Shown here: positions 44,668 through 53,410 of the stretch, piece after piece
Layout: every line of letters starts with the position of its first letter
Numbering within the stretch: position 1 is the stretch's first letter
DNA from: Bacteroidota bacterium
Lineage (GTDB): Bacteria; Bacteroidota; Bacteroidia; Cytophagales; Cyclobacteriaceae
NCBI GenBank assembly: GCA_023393375.1
Contig: JAEWLI010000156.1
Span: 1 to 58,159 of the forward strand
Direction: 5' to 3'
Length of the DNA: 58,159 nucleotides
Made by a program: the position numbers and the translations under genes
The notes under the pieces: generated by a model
Told to the model about the DNA's origin: nothing
The model's database searches: none
Seen by the model: the letters and a program-made list of their open reading frames with translations, nothing else

Positions 44668-44700
44668 ATTAAATAGCATTTTGGAAATATTTGGAGGGGA

Positions 44701-45624
44701 ATGACAAAGGTTTTGGTGCATAAAATTAACACACTCACAGGGCATAAAGATTGTATATATACTGTGGAAAAATCAGGTGAAGATCACATATTCTTTTCGG
44801 GAGCCGGGGATGGATTTGTAGTAGCATGGGACCTGAATCAACCTGAAAACGGACAGGTAGTGGCACAAGTTCCCTCTTCAGTTTATGCCTTGCACTATGC
44901 AAAGCAGGAGAATGCTTTAATTATTGGTCAGAATTTTTTTGGACTTAATGTGATCGATCTGCACAGCAATAAACAAAAAAATATGGTCAGATTTACTTCG
45001 GTTGCCATTTTCGATATAAAATCCCACCAAAAAAAAATATTTACGGCTACAGGTGACGGTGCAATCACTGTTTTGAACATAGAAGACCTGAAGATTATTC
45101 ATCAAATAAAAGCTTCATCAAAAAGTGCCCGATCCATTGCAGTGAATCCTGAAAAGCAGGAAATGGCTGTAGGATTCAGTGATCATGTTATTCGAATTTA
45201 TGATATCAACAATTTTCAATTAAAAAAAGAGATCCGTGAGCATAAAAACTCCGTATTTTCTATAGTTTATTCACCGGATGGCCGTTACTTGTTAAGTACT
45301 GGCAGAGACGCAAATTTGAAATTCTGGAGTGTGGACGAAGAGTATGAGAAGGCAGAATCAATAGTAGCCCATATTTATGCGATCAACCATATCGATTACC
45401 GCAGCGATGGTAAATATTTTGTTACCGGAAGTATGGATAAATCCATTAAGGTATGGGATGCATCAAATTTTCGCTTATTAAAAGTAATAGATAAAGCCCG
45501 ACATGAAGGGCACAATTCTTCAGTAAACAAGCTCTTCTGGTCAGGACATCAGGACCAATTGGTTTCCTGTAGCGACGATCGTACTATTTCTGTTTGGGAC
45601 CTAAAATTTAAAGATGAATTATGA
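44701..45624 (+). CDS. WD40 beta-propeller protein
   Basis: The 307-aa protein consists of seven WD-type repeats with no other domain, enough for one closed seven-bladed propeller. Good repeats end in VVAWDL, FKFWSV-like LKFWSV, IKVWDA and ISVWDL, with GH dipeptides at LTGHKD and HEGHNSS. There is no signal peptide, so it should be cytoplasmic and act as a scaffold. GGAGGGGA stands right before the ATG, unusual for a phylum that rarely uses Shine-Dalgarno sequences, but the spacing is short. It overlaps the DivIVA-domain gene by 4 bases (ATGA). Confidence 0.9.
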   Translation: MTKVLVHKINTLTGHKDCIYTVEKSGEDHIFFSGAGDGFVVAWDLNQPENGQVVAQVPSSVYALHYAKQENALIIGQNFFGLNVIDLHSNKQKNMVRFTSVAIFDIKSHQKKIFTATGDGAITVLNIEDLKIIHQIKASSKSARSIAVNPEKQEMAVGFSDHVIRIYDINNFQLKKEIREHKNSVFSIVYSPDGRYLLSTGRDANLKFWSVDEEYEKAESIVAHIYAINHIDYRSDGKYFVTGSMDKSIKVWDASNFRLLKVIDKARHEGHNSSVNKLFWSGHQDQLVSCSDDRTISVWDLKFKDEL

Positions 45625-46430
45625 AAATTACACCATTAGATATTCGGCAAAAGACATTTGAAAATAAATTCAGGGGTTACGACAAAGATGAAGTTCATGC
45701 GTTTTTAAACTCCTTGTCACATGAATGGGAAAGAGTGCAGGATGAGTACAAGGAAATGAAGATCAGATATGAGGGCATACAGGGCGAGGTGGAAAAATTA
45801 CGTCAGGTAGAAAGTTCTTTGTATAAAACATTGAAAACAGCAGAAGATACAGGTGCCAGCCTGGTAGAACAAGCCAACAGATCTGCAGAACTCCACATGA
45901 AAGAGGCACAAATGAAAGCTGATGACACCATAAAAGCTGCCAATGAAAAATCCAAATACATTGTGGAGAATGCGGAAAAAATTTCAAAAACCATACTGGA
46001 AGAAATGAAAGATGCCATTAAAAATGTGGAATCTGACTTTCGTCGGTTGGAGAGTGCGAAAGAAGATCTACTTCAAGAATTAAAGAACCTGTCTAACGAA
46101 ACCTTGGATAAGGTGGAAAAATACAAAAACCAGAAAAATGCATTTGACTTTGACGATCATTTAAAGAAAGCAAAATCTTTTGCCCGGTTAAGAAAAGACC
46201 ATAGTTATTATACTTTCAATCCGGAAACAGAAAATTCTGAAGCAGGGCCTGCTCAGGAACCTGAAAGACCAGGAAAGATTCCAGAAGAGGAGAACAAAGC
46301 ATCAAATCAGGAAGAATCTGACAGGGAACAACTACCTTTTACACCCGATCCTGTACACCAGGAGGTTGAACATGACGAGGAAATTAAAACCAAGAAACAA
46401 AACAGGTCTTTTTTTGACGAAATTGAGTAA
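45621..46430 (+). CDS. DivIVA-domain coiled-coil protein
   Basis: The 269-aa protein starts with the DivIVA N-terminal domain (MKITPLDIRQKTFENKFRGYDKDEVHAFLNSLSHEWE). A long coiled coil (about residues 35-185) follows, then an acidic, Pro/Glu-rich tail ending RSFFDEIE. DivIVA proteins bind curved membrane and recruit polar or septal partners in Gram-positives; the Bacteroidota versions are less studied. The 4-base overlap with the WD40 gene and the 1-base overlap with folB indicate one operon. A WD40-DivIVA complex is plausible but unproven. Confidence 0.88.
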   Translation: MKITPLDIRQKTFENKFRGYDKDEVHAFLNSLSHEWERVQDEYKEMKIRYEGIQGEVEKLRQVESSLYKTLKTAEDTGASLVEQANRSAELHMKEAQMKADDTIKAANEKSKYIVENAEKISKTILEEMKDAIKNVESDFRRLESAKEDLLQELKNLSNETLDKVEKYKNQKNAFDFDDHLKKAKSFARLRKDHSYYTFNPETENSEAGPAQEPERPGKIPEEENKASNQEESDREQLPFTPDPVHQEVEHDEEIKTKKQNRSFFDEIE

Positions 46431-46792
46431 TGGGTATTATTTCACTTGAAGGAATCGAATTTTTTGCTTACCACGGTTATCATCTCGAAGAGCAAAAAAT
46501 AGGAGCAAAATACGCCATAGATATTAGCGTAGAGGCTGAATTTGAGCAAGCTGCTCAAGATGATGATTTGTCCCATACGGTAAACTATGAAATTCTTTAC
46601 CGGATCATCAAGGAAGAAATAAAAATCCCCTCCAAATTATTGGAAAACATTGCCAGAAGAATTATTGACCGGGTAATGGCAGATTTTCTGATAGTTGAGA
46701 AAGTAGAAGTTTCAATATCCAAATTTAATCCCCCGGTTGGTGGGGTTTGCAATCGCGCCCGCGTTACCTTAAAAGAAATAAGGCAAAAGTAA
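46430..46792 (+). CDS. folB: Dihydroneopterin aldolase
   Basis: FolB converts dihydroneopterin to 6-hydroxymethyl-dihydropterin and glycolaldehyde in folate biosynthesis. The 120-aa product matches the family: ISLEGIEFFAYHGYHLEEQKIGAKYAIDI at the N-terminus, then DLSHTVNYEILYRII and LLENIARRIIDRV, and VEVSISKFNPPVGG at the C-terminus. The active-site Glu and Tyr residues are in the expected places. Its ATG overlaps the DivIVA-domain gene stop codon. The gene converges on tRNA-Phe, and the hairpin at 46849-46878 may also end this transcript. Confidence 0.94.
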   Translation: MGIISLEGIEFFAYHGYHLEEQKIGAKYAIDISVEAEFEQAAQDDDLSHTVNYEILYRIIKEEIKIPSKLLENIARRIIDRVMADFLIVEKVEVSISKFNPPVGGVCNRARVTLKEIRQK

Positions 46793-46841
46793 AGCCCATT
46801 CATCAGGGTTTGAGCCAGAAAAATAATAGCATTTAGCTTAC

Positions 46842-46878
46842 ACATAAAAAAAGCCCGATCCTTTCGAACCAGGCTTTT
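46842..46878 (-). terminator. Terminator after tRNA-Phe (possibly bidirectional)
   Basis: On the minus strand AAAAGCCTGGTTC pairs over 13 bp (some G-U) with GGATCGGGCTTTT around a GAAA tetraloop (46849-46878), followed by further U. The plus-strand reading ends in only four U, so it is mainly a minus-strand terminator but may also stop folB. Confidence 0.8.
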
Positions 46879-46910
46879 ACAGTTTGACATCGCAGCTTTT
46901 CAACCGCTTG

Positions 46911-46983
46911 TGGTGCTGAGTGGACTCGAACCACCGACTCACGGATTTTCAGTCCGATGCTCTACCACCTGAGCTACAGCACC
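46911..46983 (-). tRNA. tRNA-Phe (GAA anticodon)
   Basis: A 73-nt minus-strand cloverleaf with acceptor stem GGTGCTG/CAGCACC and discriminator A. The anticodon loop CTGAAAA gives GAA, and the T arm contains GGTTCGAGTCC. It is a single-tRNA unit with its own promoter and terminator, between folB and mazG. Confidence 0.95.
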
Positions 46984-47004
46984 GTACCACCGTCAAACGA
47001 GGCA

Positions 47005-47035
47005 CAAAAGTAAAATAATTTATTTACCAGTACAA
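47005..47035 (-). promoter_or_regulatory. Bacteroidota-type promoter for tRNA-Phe
   Basis: On the minus strand TTG (47035-47033), a 20-base spacer and TACTTTTG (47012-47005) match the consensus except for the first T of the -33 box. The -7 box is 21 bases before the tRNA 5' end. Confidence 0.6.
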
Positions 47036-47086
47036 TCTTTTTATAAAAATAAAAAACAGATTTTTTTTATCATTCTCTGACGCTTG

Positions 47087-47929
47087 CTAAATCTTTTTTG
47101 CCCGGTTCCAATACTCATCCATTTCTTCCAAAGTCATCTTGCCGAGCTGTTTGCCGTCTTTAGCACTTTCTTTTTCCAGATATTGAAAACGTTTGATAAA
47201 CTTTTTATTAGTTCGTTCCAAAGCATCTTCAGGGTTGACACCCAAAAATCTTGCATAATTGATCATTGAAAATAAAAGATCGCCAAATTCTTCATGTACT
47301 TTTTCAGGCACCTCAATTTCTTTCACTTGAAAAGAACGATCAGCCACACTATCATCCACCTCTTTTTTGAGTTCTGACAATTCCTCCTGAACTTTTTCCC
47401 AAACCTGTTCACGGTTATCCCAATCAAAACCAACTCCACGGGCTTTTTCCTGTATTCGCATAGCCTTAATCATCGCCGGAAGCGACTTTGGCACACCACC
47501 CAATACAGAAGGTGCCTGGTTGCTTTTTTCCTTTAATTTTATCTGTTCCCAGTTTTGTTTCACCGTTTCTTCATCATCGGCAATTACATCACTATAAATG
47601 TGCGGATGTCGAACAATAAGTTTATCACATACTCTATCAATGACTTCCTGTATATCGAATACCTCCTTTTCAGAGGCTATCTTTGAATAAAATACGATAT
47701 GCAGCAATATATCACCAAGTTCTTTTTTGATTTCCTCCATATCCCCTTCAATAATAGCATCTGACAATTCAAAGGTTTCCTCAATGGTCAAATGACGGAG
47801 GCTCTCCAGGGTTTGTTTTTTATCCCAGGGACAACTCAACCTCAATTCATCCATAATGGTCAGTAATCTATCAAAAGCTTTGAGTTTTTCTTCCCTGCGT
47901 GTATCTTCCGGAACTTTTTCTAAGGGCAT
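47087..47929 (-). CDS. mazG: Nucleoside triphosphate pyrophosphohydrolase MazG
   Basis: MazG hydrolyses NTPs to NMPs and pyrophosphate and is linked to house-cleaning and ppGpp levels. The 280-aa product has two MazG domains. The first has SCPWDKKQTLESLRHLTIEETFELSDAI and KELGDILLHIVF, giving the E-x2-E...E-x2-D metal site. The second has VQEELSELKKEV and HEEFGDLLFSMINYARF. Both metal-binding motifs look intact. It is a single gene between tRNA-Phe and the NqrM-like gene; no clear terminator is visible. Confidence 0.95.
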   Translation of the reverse strand: MPLEKVPEDTRREEKLKAFDRLLTIMDELRLSCPWDKKQTLESLRHLTIEETFELSDAIIEGDMEEIKKELGDILLHIVFYSKIASEKEVFDIQEVIDRVCDKLIVRHPHIYSDVIADDEETVKQNWEQIKLKEKSNQAPSVLGGVPKSLPAMIKAMRIQEKARGVGFDWDNREQVWEKVQEELSELKKEVDDSVADRSFQVKEIEVPEKVHEEFGDLLFSMINYARFLGVNPEDALERTNKKFIKRFQYLEKESAKDGKQLGKMTLEEMDEYWNRAKKI

Positions 47930-48019
47930 TATCTTATCTATTTGAATTTGATCAGAAACTTTGATTTTGATTTTTAGTTAAAATCAATACATTGTAGTTT
48001 TGTAAAAATAATAACAACT

Positions 48020-48238
48020 ATGGAAACGGCACTATTGGTAATTGGATTAATTGCACTGTTTTTTATATTAATGTCTGTACGACTGATTTTTATCAAGAAT
48101 GGTAAATTTAAAGGTACTTGTGCCTCCCAAAGCCCATATCTTCGAAAGGAGGATGGCTCATGTGGTTATTGTGGTAAAAAAGGTGATGAATGCGACAAGG
48201 AAGGGTCATTGGTAAATAAAGTAATGTCAAAGTTTTGA
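48020..48238 (+). CDS. Cys-rich single-span membrane mini-protein, NqrM-like
   Basis: The 72-aa protein has one N-terminal membrane helix (ALLVIGLIALFFILMSVRLIF) and a cytoplasmic tail with GTC, GSCGYCGKKGDEC, giving a C-x13-C-x2-C-x6-C pattern. The layout resembles NqrM (DUF539), the maturation factor of the Na+-translocating NADH:quinone reductase, whose cysteines may deliver iron. No nqr genes lie in this window, so that name is only tentative. It is 90 bases from the divergent mazG and 48 bases before glmM. A -7-like TAGTTTTG (47995-48002) lies just upstream. Confidence 0.7.
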   Translation: METALLVIGLIALFFILMSVRLIFIKNGKFKGTCASQSPYLRKEDGSCGYCGKKGDECDKEGSLVNKVMSKF

Positions 48239-48286
48239 TATCTAATTGACAAAATCTATCTTAGAAAGTAAATATTTTTTATATAC

Positions 48287-49687
48287 ATGACTCTAATCAA
48301 ATCTATCTCCGGTATAAGAGGAACCTTAGGAGGTAAAAGCGGAGAGAATCTGACTCCCAATGATATTGTGAAATTTGTTTCAGCTTTCGGATACTGGTTA
48401 AAAAGCAAATCAACAAAAAATAATGTGGTAATTGGCAGAGATGCCCGGCCTTCTGGTGAAGTTGTTTCAAAAATTGTGTCTGCCACGCTTCAAAGTCTGG
48501 GTTTGAATGTTATAGATCTTGGTTTGTCCACTACACCAACCGTAGAAATTGCCGTTCCCCTGGAAAATGCAACTGGAGGTATTATCATTACCGCCAGTCA
48601 TAACCCCATTCAATGGAATGCCCTGAAATTGCTGAATGAAAAAGGTGAGTTTATTTCTGCAACCGATGGTGAAGAAATTTTGACCCTTGCAGAAAGTGAC
48701 GATATCCAATATGTAGATGTGAAAAAAATGGGGGCATATACCTTCATTGAAGATGGGTATATCCCAAAACATATTGAAATGATATTGAAGCTGCCATTGG
48801 TAGATGTGGAAGCTATCAGGGCAAAAAATTTTAAGATAGCTCTGGATTGTGTGAATTCCACTGGAGGTATTGCAGTGCCCATGCTATTAAATGCATTGGG
48901 TGTCACCCAAATAACACCTTTCTTTTGCGAACCCAATGGCTGGTTTCCCCATAATCCGGAACCAATCCCCGAAAACCTGAATATTATCTGCAAAGAAATA
49001 GAAAACGGTCATTTTGATTTGGGCATCGTAGTAGACCCGGATGTTGACCGACTTGCAATGATTTGTGAAGACGGCACTCCTTTTGGAGAAGAATATACAC
49101 TGGTAAGTGTTGCTGATTATGTTCTGAAAAATCAAAAAGGCAATACAGTTTCCAACCTTTCTTCGAGTCGTGCTTTGCAAGATGTAACTGAAAAAAACGG
49201 TGGTGAATATTATTTCTCAGCAGTAGGTGAAGTGAATGTAGTAGAAGCCATGAAAGAATATGATGCAGTAATTGGAGGTGAGGGAAATGGTGGTGTGATA
49301 TATCCAGCTCTGCATTATGGAAGGGATGCTTTAGTGGGCATTGCATTGTTCTTGTCACACCTGGCCAAATTTGGACTATCAATGCGGCGATTAAAAGCCA
49401 CCTATCCTGAATATCATATTTCAAAAAACAAGATAGAACTGGATGCATCAGTGGATATTGACGGCCTTTTTAGAAAAATAAAATATAAATACAACAATAA
49501 CCCTATCACCACTATCGATGGGGTAAAAGTGATTTTTGGAAAAGAATGGGTACATCTTCGCAAATCGAATACAGAGCCTATTATCCGCATTTATGCCGAG
49601 TCGGATTCATTGGTTACCGCCAATCATCTTGCTACCAAATTGATGATGGACATACGGGATTTGCTTGCCCCTCATGGCAATTTATAA
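48287..49687 (+). CDS. glmM: Phosphoglucosamine mutase-type phosphohexomutase
   Basis: GlmM interconverts glucosamine-6-P and glucosamine-1-P on the way to UDP-GlcNAc. The 466-aa product has the four alpha-phosphohexomutase loops. These are the phosphoserine loop TASHNP (S104), the metal loop DPDVDR, the sugar loop GGEGNGGV and the phosphate loop RKSNTEP. The opening SISGIRGTLGG is typical of GlmM. The sugar loop GEGNGG differs from the classic GlmM GEQSGH and is also seen in phosphomannomutase-like relatives, so dual specificity cannot be excluded. A structured element follows the stop codon. Confidence 0.9.
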   Translation: MTLIKSISGIRGTLGGKSGENLTPNDIVKFVSAFGYWLKSKSTKNNVVIGRDARPSGEVVSKIVSATLQSLGLNVIDLGLSTTPTVEIAVPLENATGGIIITASHNPIQWNALKLLNEKGEFISATDGEEILTLAESDDIQYVDVKKMGAYTFIEDGYIPKHIEMILKLPLVDVEAIRAKNFKIALDCVNSTGGIAVPMLLNALGVTQITPFFCEPNGWFPHNPEPIPENLNIICKEIENGHFDLGIVVDPDVDRLAMICEDGTPFGEEYTLVSVADYVLKNQKGNTVSNLSSSRALQDVTEKNGGEYYFSAVGEVNVVEAMKEYDAVIGGEGNGGVIYPALHYGRDALVGIALFLSHLAKFGLSMRRLKATYPEYHISKNKIELDASVDIDGLFRKIKYKYNNNPITTIDGVKVIFGKEWVHLRKSNTEPIIRIYAESDSLVTANHLATKLMMDIRDLLAPHGNL

Positions 49688-49705
49688 AACTGACATGATT
49701 AAAAT

Positions 49706-49761
49706 CCGAAAGCTTTCTATTCATTAAACGCATAGAGGAATGATTAATATAAGCATTTCGG
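49706..49761 (+). other. Imperfect stem-loop after glmM
   Basis: CCGAAAGCTT (49706-49715) pairs with AAGCATTTCGG (49751-49761) through 10 bp with one bulged A. Inside it TCATT and AATGA can form a second short stem. No U-tract follows, so it is not a typical terminator. The remainder of the 197-base gap before the cysteine desulfurase gene is AT-rich and shows nothing else. Confidence 0.35.
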
Positions 49762-49884
49762 AACAAGGAAGCTGACGAAAAAGCAAATCATAACTAATAG
49801 AAAAATAGATCGCAATTCGTCATTCAAAATTAAGACTTCACAAATCGAAATTTTTGATTTCTGATTTCAGATTCAATAAACATT

Positions 49885-51018
49885 ATGAAAGTTTATTTTG
49901 ATAATGCCGCTACAACGCCTCTATTGCCAGAGGTGTTTGAAGCCATGACACCGTTTCTTTTAGAGCATTTTGGCAATCCTTCCTCTATTCATAATTTTGG
50001 AAGAATCGCAAAATCAAATATCGAGCAGGCAAGGAAAAAAATTGCAGGGTTGTTAAATGCCGCACCGGCTGAAATTTTTTTTACTTCAGGAGGAACTGAG
50101 GCTGATAATCTTGCTTTATCAGGTTGCATCTCTACCTATCAGATCAGACACGTCATTTCATCTCCGATAGAACACCATGCCGTATTGCATGTACTGGAAA
50201 ATTTGCATCAAAAAGATGTTATTCAATTGCACTTTGTTGATCTTACTGACAAAGGCCATATCGACTTAAATCATCTTGAATCATTATTATCGGAATTTCC
50301 AAGAGCTCTTGTATCTCTGATGCATGCTAATAATGAAATCGGCAATATCATCCCCATCGAAGAAGTAGCACAAATCTGCCAAAAGTATAAAGCGTATTTT
50401 CATTCAGACACGGTACAAACTATCGGGCACTATCATTTTGACTTACAGAGTTTACAACTGTTTGCTGCCACTGGTTCCGCACATAAATTTCATGGCCCTA
50501 AAGGTGTCGGGTTTATTTATATCAATAGCAGCAATCCTATTAAACCTTTTATCTTAGGAGGAGCGCAGGAAAGGAACATGCGGGGCGGAACAGAAAATGT
50601 TGCCGGGATTGTGGGAATGGCGAAAGCCCTGGAAATTGCCTATGACCATCTGGAATCTGACCGAAAACAAATTACTAAGCTAAAAAAATTCCTGCTCAAC
50701 AAACTGTTATCTGAAATTCCCGGGATAGAAATTAATGGTGATTTGGATGATGATAGCAGCTTATATACTATATTAAATATCAGTTTGCCTGGTTCCGGCG
50801 ACAACGATATGTTGTTATTTAACCTTGATATTAACCAGATCGCTGTCTCAGCCGGTAGTGCCTGTTCCAGCGGATCCAGCATAGGATCTCATGTATTGGA
50901 AGCCATCGGTACCGGGCCAGATAAAGATGCCATCCGATTTTCATTTAGCAAATTGAATACAAAGGAAGAAGCTGATTATGTGATAGCTAAGCTTAAAAAC
51001 ATTTATCCGAGCAGATAA
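49885..51018 (+). CDS. Cysteine desulfurase (NifS/IscS class)
   Basis: This PLP enzyme removes sulfur from cysteine for Fe-S clusters or tRNA thiolation. The 377-aa product begins MKVYFDNAATTPLLPEV. It has the PLP contacts SGGTEADNLALSG and SPIEHHAVLHVLE, the PLP-binding lysine K201 (SAHKFHGPKG) and the persulfide cysteine C327 (SAGSACSSGS). No iscU, sufE or tRNA-modification gene is adjacent, so the sulfur acceptor cannot be named. It is a single gene, 99 bases before fumC. Confidence 0.93.
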   Translation: MKVYFDNAATTPLLPEVFEAMTPFLLEHFGNPSSIHNFGRIAKSNIEQARKKIAGLLNAAPAEIFFTSGGTEADNLALSGCISTYQIRHVISSPIEHHAVLHVLENLHQKDVIQLHFVDLTDKGHIDLNHLESLLSEFPRALVSLMHANNEIGNIIPIEEVAQICQKYKAYFHSDTVQTIGHYHFDLQSLQLFAATGSAHKFHGPKGVGFIYINSSNPIKPFILGGAQERNMRGGTENVAGIVGMAKALEIAYDHLESDRKQITKLKKFLLNKLLSEIPGIEINGDLDDDSSLYTILNISLPGSGDNDMLLFNLDINQIAVSAGSACSSGSSIGSHVLEAIGTGPDKDAIRFSFSKLNTKEEADYVIAKLKNIYPSR

Positions 51019-51117
51019 TCTTTCCATATAAAATATCATCAACTTATTTCCGATAAAATTCCGGCAATAACTCCATGATTTACTATTTTTGCGCCTGAAA
51101 ATAATGAAACGTTTTAA

Positions 51118-52533
51118 ATGAAGATGCATATGAATTACAGGATTGAACATGACACCATGGGCGAGGTACAAGTACCCGCAGATGTTTATTGGGGAGCACA
51201 AACAGAACGCTCAAGGCTGAATTTTACTATCGGTGGCGACCATATGCGTATGCCATACGAAATCATATACGCTTTTGCCATCCTTAAAAAAGCTGCTGCA
51301 CTTACCAATGTCGATCTTGGAGTTCTTTCAAGTGAAAAAGGGGAAATTATTGCAAAGGTTTGCGATGAAATTCTGGATAAAAAACTGGATGATCAATTTC
51401 CTTTAGTTGTGTTTCAAACTGGTTCGGGCACGCAGTCAAATATGAACCTGAATGAGGTTATAGCCTACAGGGCACATGTATTGATGGGTGGCAAGCTTGA
51501 GGACACGAAGAAAAAAATTCATCCAAATGATGATGTAAATATGTCACAGTCTTCCAACGACACTTTCCCTACTGCCATGCACATTGCTGCATATAAGAAG
51601 ATTGTGGAAGAAACAATTCCTAAAATTGAGGTATTAAGAAATACGCTTGATAAAAAAGCAAAAGAATTCGCAGGTATTGTGAAAATAGGCAGAACCCATT
51701 TTATGGATGCTACACCATTAACTTTGGGACATGAATTTTCCGGGTATGTTTCACAAATTGATCATGGCATAAAAGCACTTAAAAATACCTTAAATCACCT
51801 ATCGGAGCTTGCTTTAGGAGGCACGGCTGTTGGCACTGGATTAAACGCACCTAAAGGTTATGCCGATGCTGTAGCAAAAAAAATTGCCCAACTATCAGGA
51901 TTGCCATTTATCACTGCTGAAAACAAATTTGAATCCCTTGCTGCACATGATGCGATTGTAGAAACCTCTGGAGCACTAAAACGTTTGGCTGTTAGCCTCA
52001 TGAAGATCGGTAACGATGTCAGGATGTTATCTTCAGGACCTCGCTGTGGTATTGGTGAAATATTGATCCCGGAAAATGAACCAGGTTCTTCAATTATGCC
52101 AGGAAAAGTAAATCCTACACAAAGTGAGGCTCTTACCATGGTTTGTGCTCAGGTAGTTGGTTGCGATGCTGCGATTACAATTGGTGGCATGAACGGCCAT
52201 TTTGAGTTGAATGTTTTTAAACCCATGATGATATACAATCTTCTGTTAGCAGCTGGTTTATTAGGTGACGCCTGTGAAAGCTTCAATGAACATTGTGCGG
52301 TGGGTATCGAACCCAGCCATGAAGGCATCAAAGAGAATCTAAATAAATCATTGATGCTGGTAACAGCACTTAACCGTCATATTGGTTATGAAAATGCTGC
52401 TAAAATTGCAAAAAAAGCCCACAAAGACGGAAAAACCTTAAAAGAAACCGCTGTAGAGCTGGGATTATTGACTGCCGAGCAATTTGATTCATGGGTAGTT
52501 CCTGAAAAAATGATAGGCAATATTGACAAATAA
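51118..52533 (+). CDS. fumC: Class II fumarate hydratase
   Basis: FumC interconverts fumarate and malate in the TCA cycle without an Fe-S cluster. The 471-aa product has RIEHDTMGEVQVPADVYWGAQTERS at the N-terminus, QTGSGTQSNMNLNEVIAYRA and the signature loop GSSIMPGKVNPTQ (about residues 323-335) containing the catalytic Ser. Three Met codons open the frame (51118, 51124, 51130). The family N-terminus MNYRIEHDTMG favours 51130, so the true protein may be 4 residues shorter. A -7-like TATTTTTG lies at 51084-51091. Confidence 0.96.
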   Translation: MKMHMNYRIEHDTMGEVQVPADVYWGAQTERSRLNFTIGGDHMRMPYEIIYAFAILKKAAALTNVDLGVLSSEKGEIIAKVCDEILDKKLDDQFPLVVFQTGSGTQSNMNLNEVIAYRAHVLMGGKLEDTKKKIHPNDDVNMSQSSNDTFPTAMHIAAYKKIVEETIPKIEVLRNTLDKKAKEFAGIVKIGRTHFMDATPLTLGHEFSGYVSQIDHGIKALKNTLNHLSELALGGTAVGTGLNAPKGYADAVAKKIAQLSGLPFITAENKFESLAAHDAIVETSGALKRLAVSLMKIGNDVRMLSSGPRCGIGEILIPENEPGSSIMPGKVNPTQSEALTMVCAQVVGCDAAITIGGMNGHFELNVFKPMMIYNLLLAAGLLGDACESFNEHCAVGIEPSHEGIKENLNKSLMLVTALNRHIGYENAAKIAKKAHKDGKTLKETAVELGLLTAEQFDSWVVPEKMIGNIDK

Positions 52534-52540
52534 GCATTCT

Positions 52541-52618
52541 GAGCGGCATTTTATGTCTTCGGGTCGATAGGTAATGACGCTAATTACTTGATAACCTGTT
52601 AGATAGAAAATGCCACTC
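52541..52618 (+). other. Structured element after fumC
   Basis: GAGCGGCATTTT (52541-52552) pairs with AAAATGCCACTC (52607-52618), 11 of 12 positions, closing a 54-base loop. The loop has its own inverted repeat (GTAAT...ATTAC) and an AGGT/ACCT pair. It begins 8 bases after the fumC stop codon. It could be a 3'-UTR structure, a small RNA or an old palindromic repeat. The rest of the 251-base gap is AT-rich with nothing else recognised. Confidence 0.4.
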
Positions 52619-52784
52619 TTATTTTGTAATATTTCATTCAAATAAAAGCAAAAAAACAAGAGTACTTCTTTTTCAGGAAATATATTACGTTGATTTTTAA
52701 ATAATTACATAATTTTTTTCTTAAGGGTGTTACTTTTTTTGTACATTGTGCTTAAATTCGATGCTGATTTAAATAACTAAAAAA

Positions 52785-53375
52785 ATGAAAAATATTCTTT
52801 TACTAATTTGTTTTCTTTTAATAACAGGCGTAGCCCATGAATCTTATGCTCAATTATCGAGTAAGGAAAAAAAAGAATGGAAAAAGAGAAAATCGAAAAT
52901 GAGCGAAGATGAATTCAAAGCAATGTTTGAAGAAAATAGCGCATTAAGAGGCCAGGTTAACACTGTAAAAGGACAAATTACCACTTTACAATCACGGATC
53001 AGTGATAAAGACGCCAAGATTGCCGAACTGACCGAAGAAATCAGAAATTTGGAACAATTGGCTGCTGCTCCTCCGGTTCAAGAAGTAGCTCAAAGACCAT
53101 CTGGCAATTATGATCAGGGAGTTGTATTCAGGGTTCAAATTGGTGCTTATAAAAATAAAGACCTTTCGCAGTATTTCGACAATACTGATAACTTCAGTGG
53201 GGAAACTGATGACAATGGAGTTCAAAAAATCACTTTAGGTGTTTTTAGAGACTATTGGGAAGCTGATACTTTCAAGAAATCATTACGTGAAATGGGTGTA
53301 AAAGATGCATGGATCGTACCGTTTAAAGATGGCACGAGAGTCCCTATGAAAGACGTATTGGAAGGTGTAATTTAG
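52785..53375 (+). CDS. SPOR-domain protein with N-terminal coiled coil
   Basis: The 196-aa protein has a signal peptide (MKNILLLICFLLITGVAHESYAQ, cut near residue 23) and a charged, helical coiled-coil stretch (about 25-95: SSKEKKEWKKRKSKMSEDEF... LTEEIRNLEQL). After a short Pro/Ala linker, a C-terminal SPOR-like domain (about 108-196) contains VFRVQIGAYKNKDLSQYF and KITLGVFRDYWEADTFKKSLREMG. SPOR domains bind denuded peptidoglycan at division or polar sites, so an envelope or division role is likely. It is a single gene closed by a terminator. Confidence 0.8.
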   Translation: MKNILLLICFLLITGVAHESYAQLSSKEKKEWKKRKSKMSEDEFKAMFEENSALRGQVNTVKGQITTLQSRISDKDAKIAELTEEIRNLEQLAAAPPVQEVAQRPSGNYDQGVVFRVQIGAYKNKDLSQYFDNTDNFSGETDDNGVQKITLGVFRDYWEADTFKKSLREMGVKDAWIVPFKDGTRVPMKDVLEGVI

Positions 53376-53410
53376 TAGTCAATACATTTATAATAAACGG
53401 TTTAAAAGTA

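Noticed and set aside
44692..44700. GGAGGGGA before the WD40 start as a true Shine-Dalgarno site
   Set aside because: Only about 3 bases separate it from the ATG, and neighbouring genes do without such sequences; it may be chance.
48467..49448. Several minus-strand open frames across glmM
   Set aside because: They overlap one another and the intact glmM, and none shows a recognisable domain.
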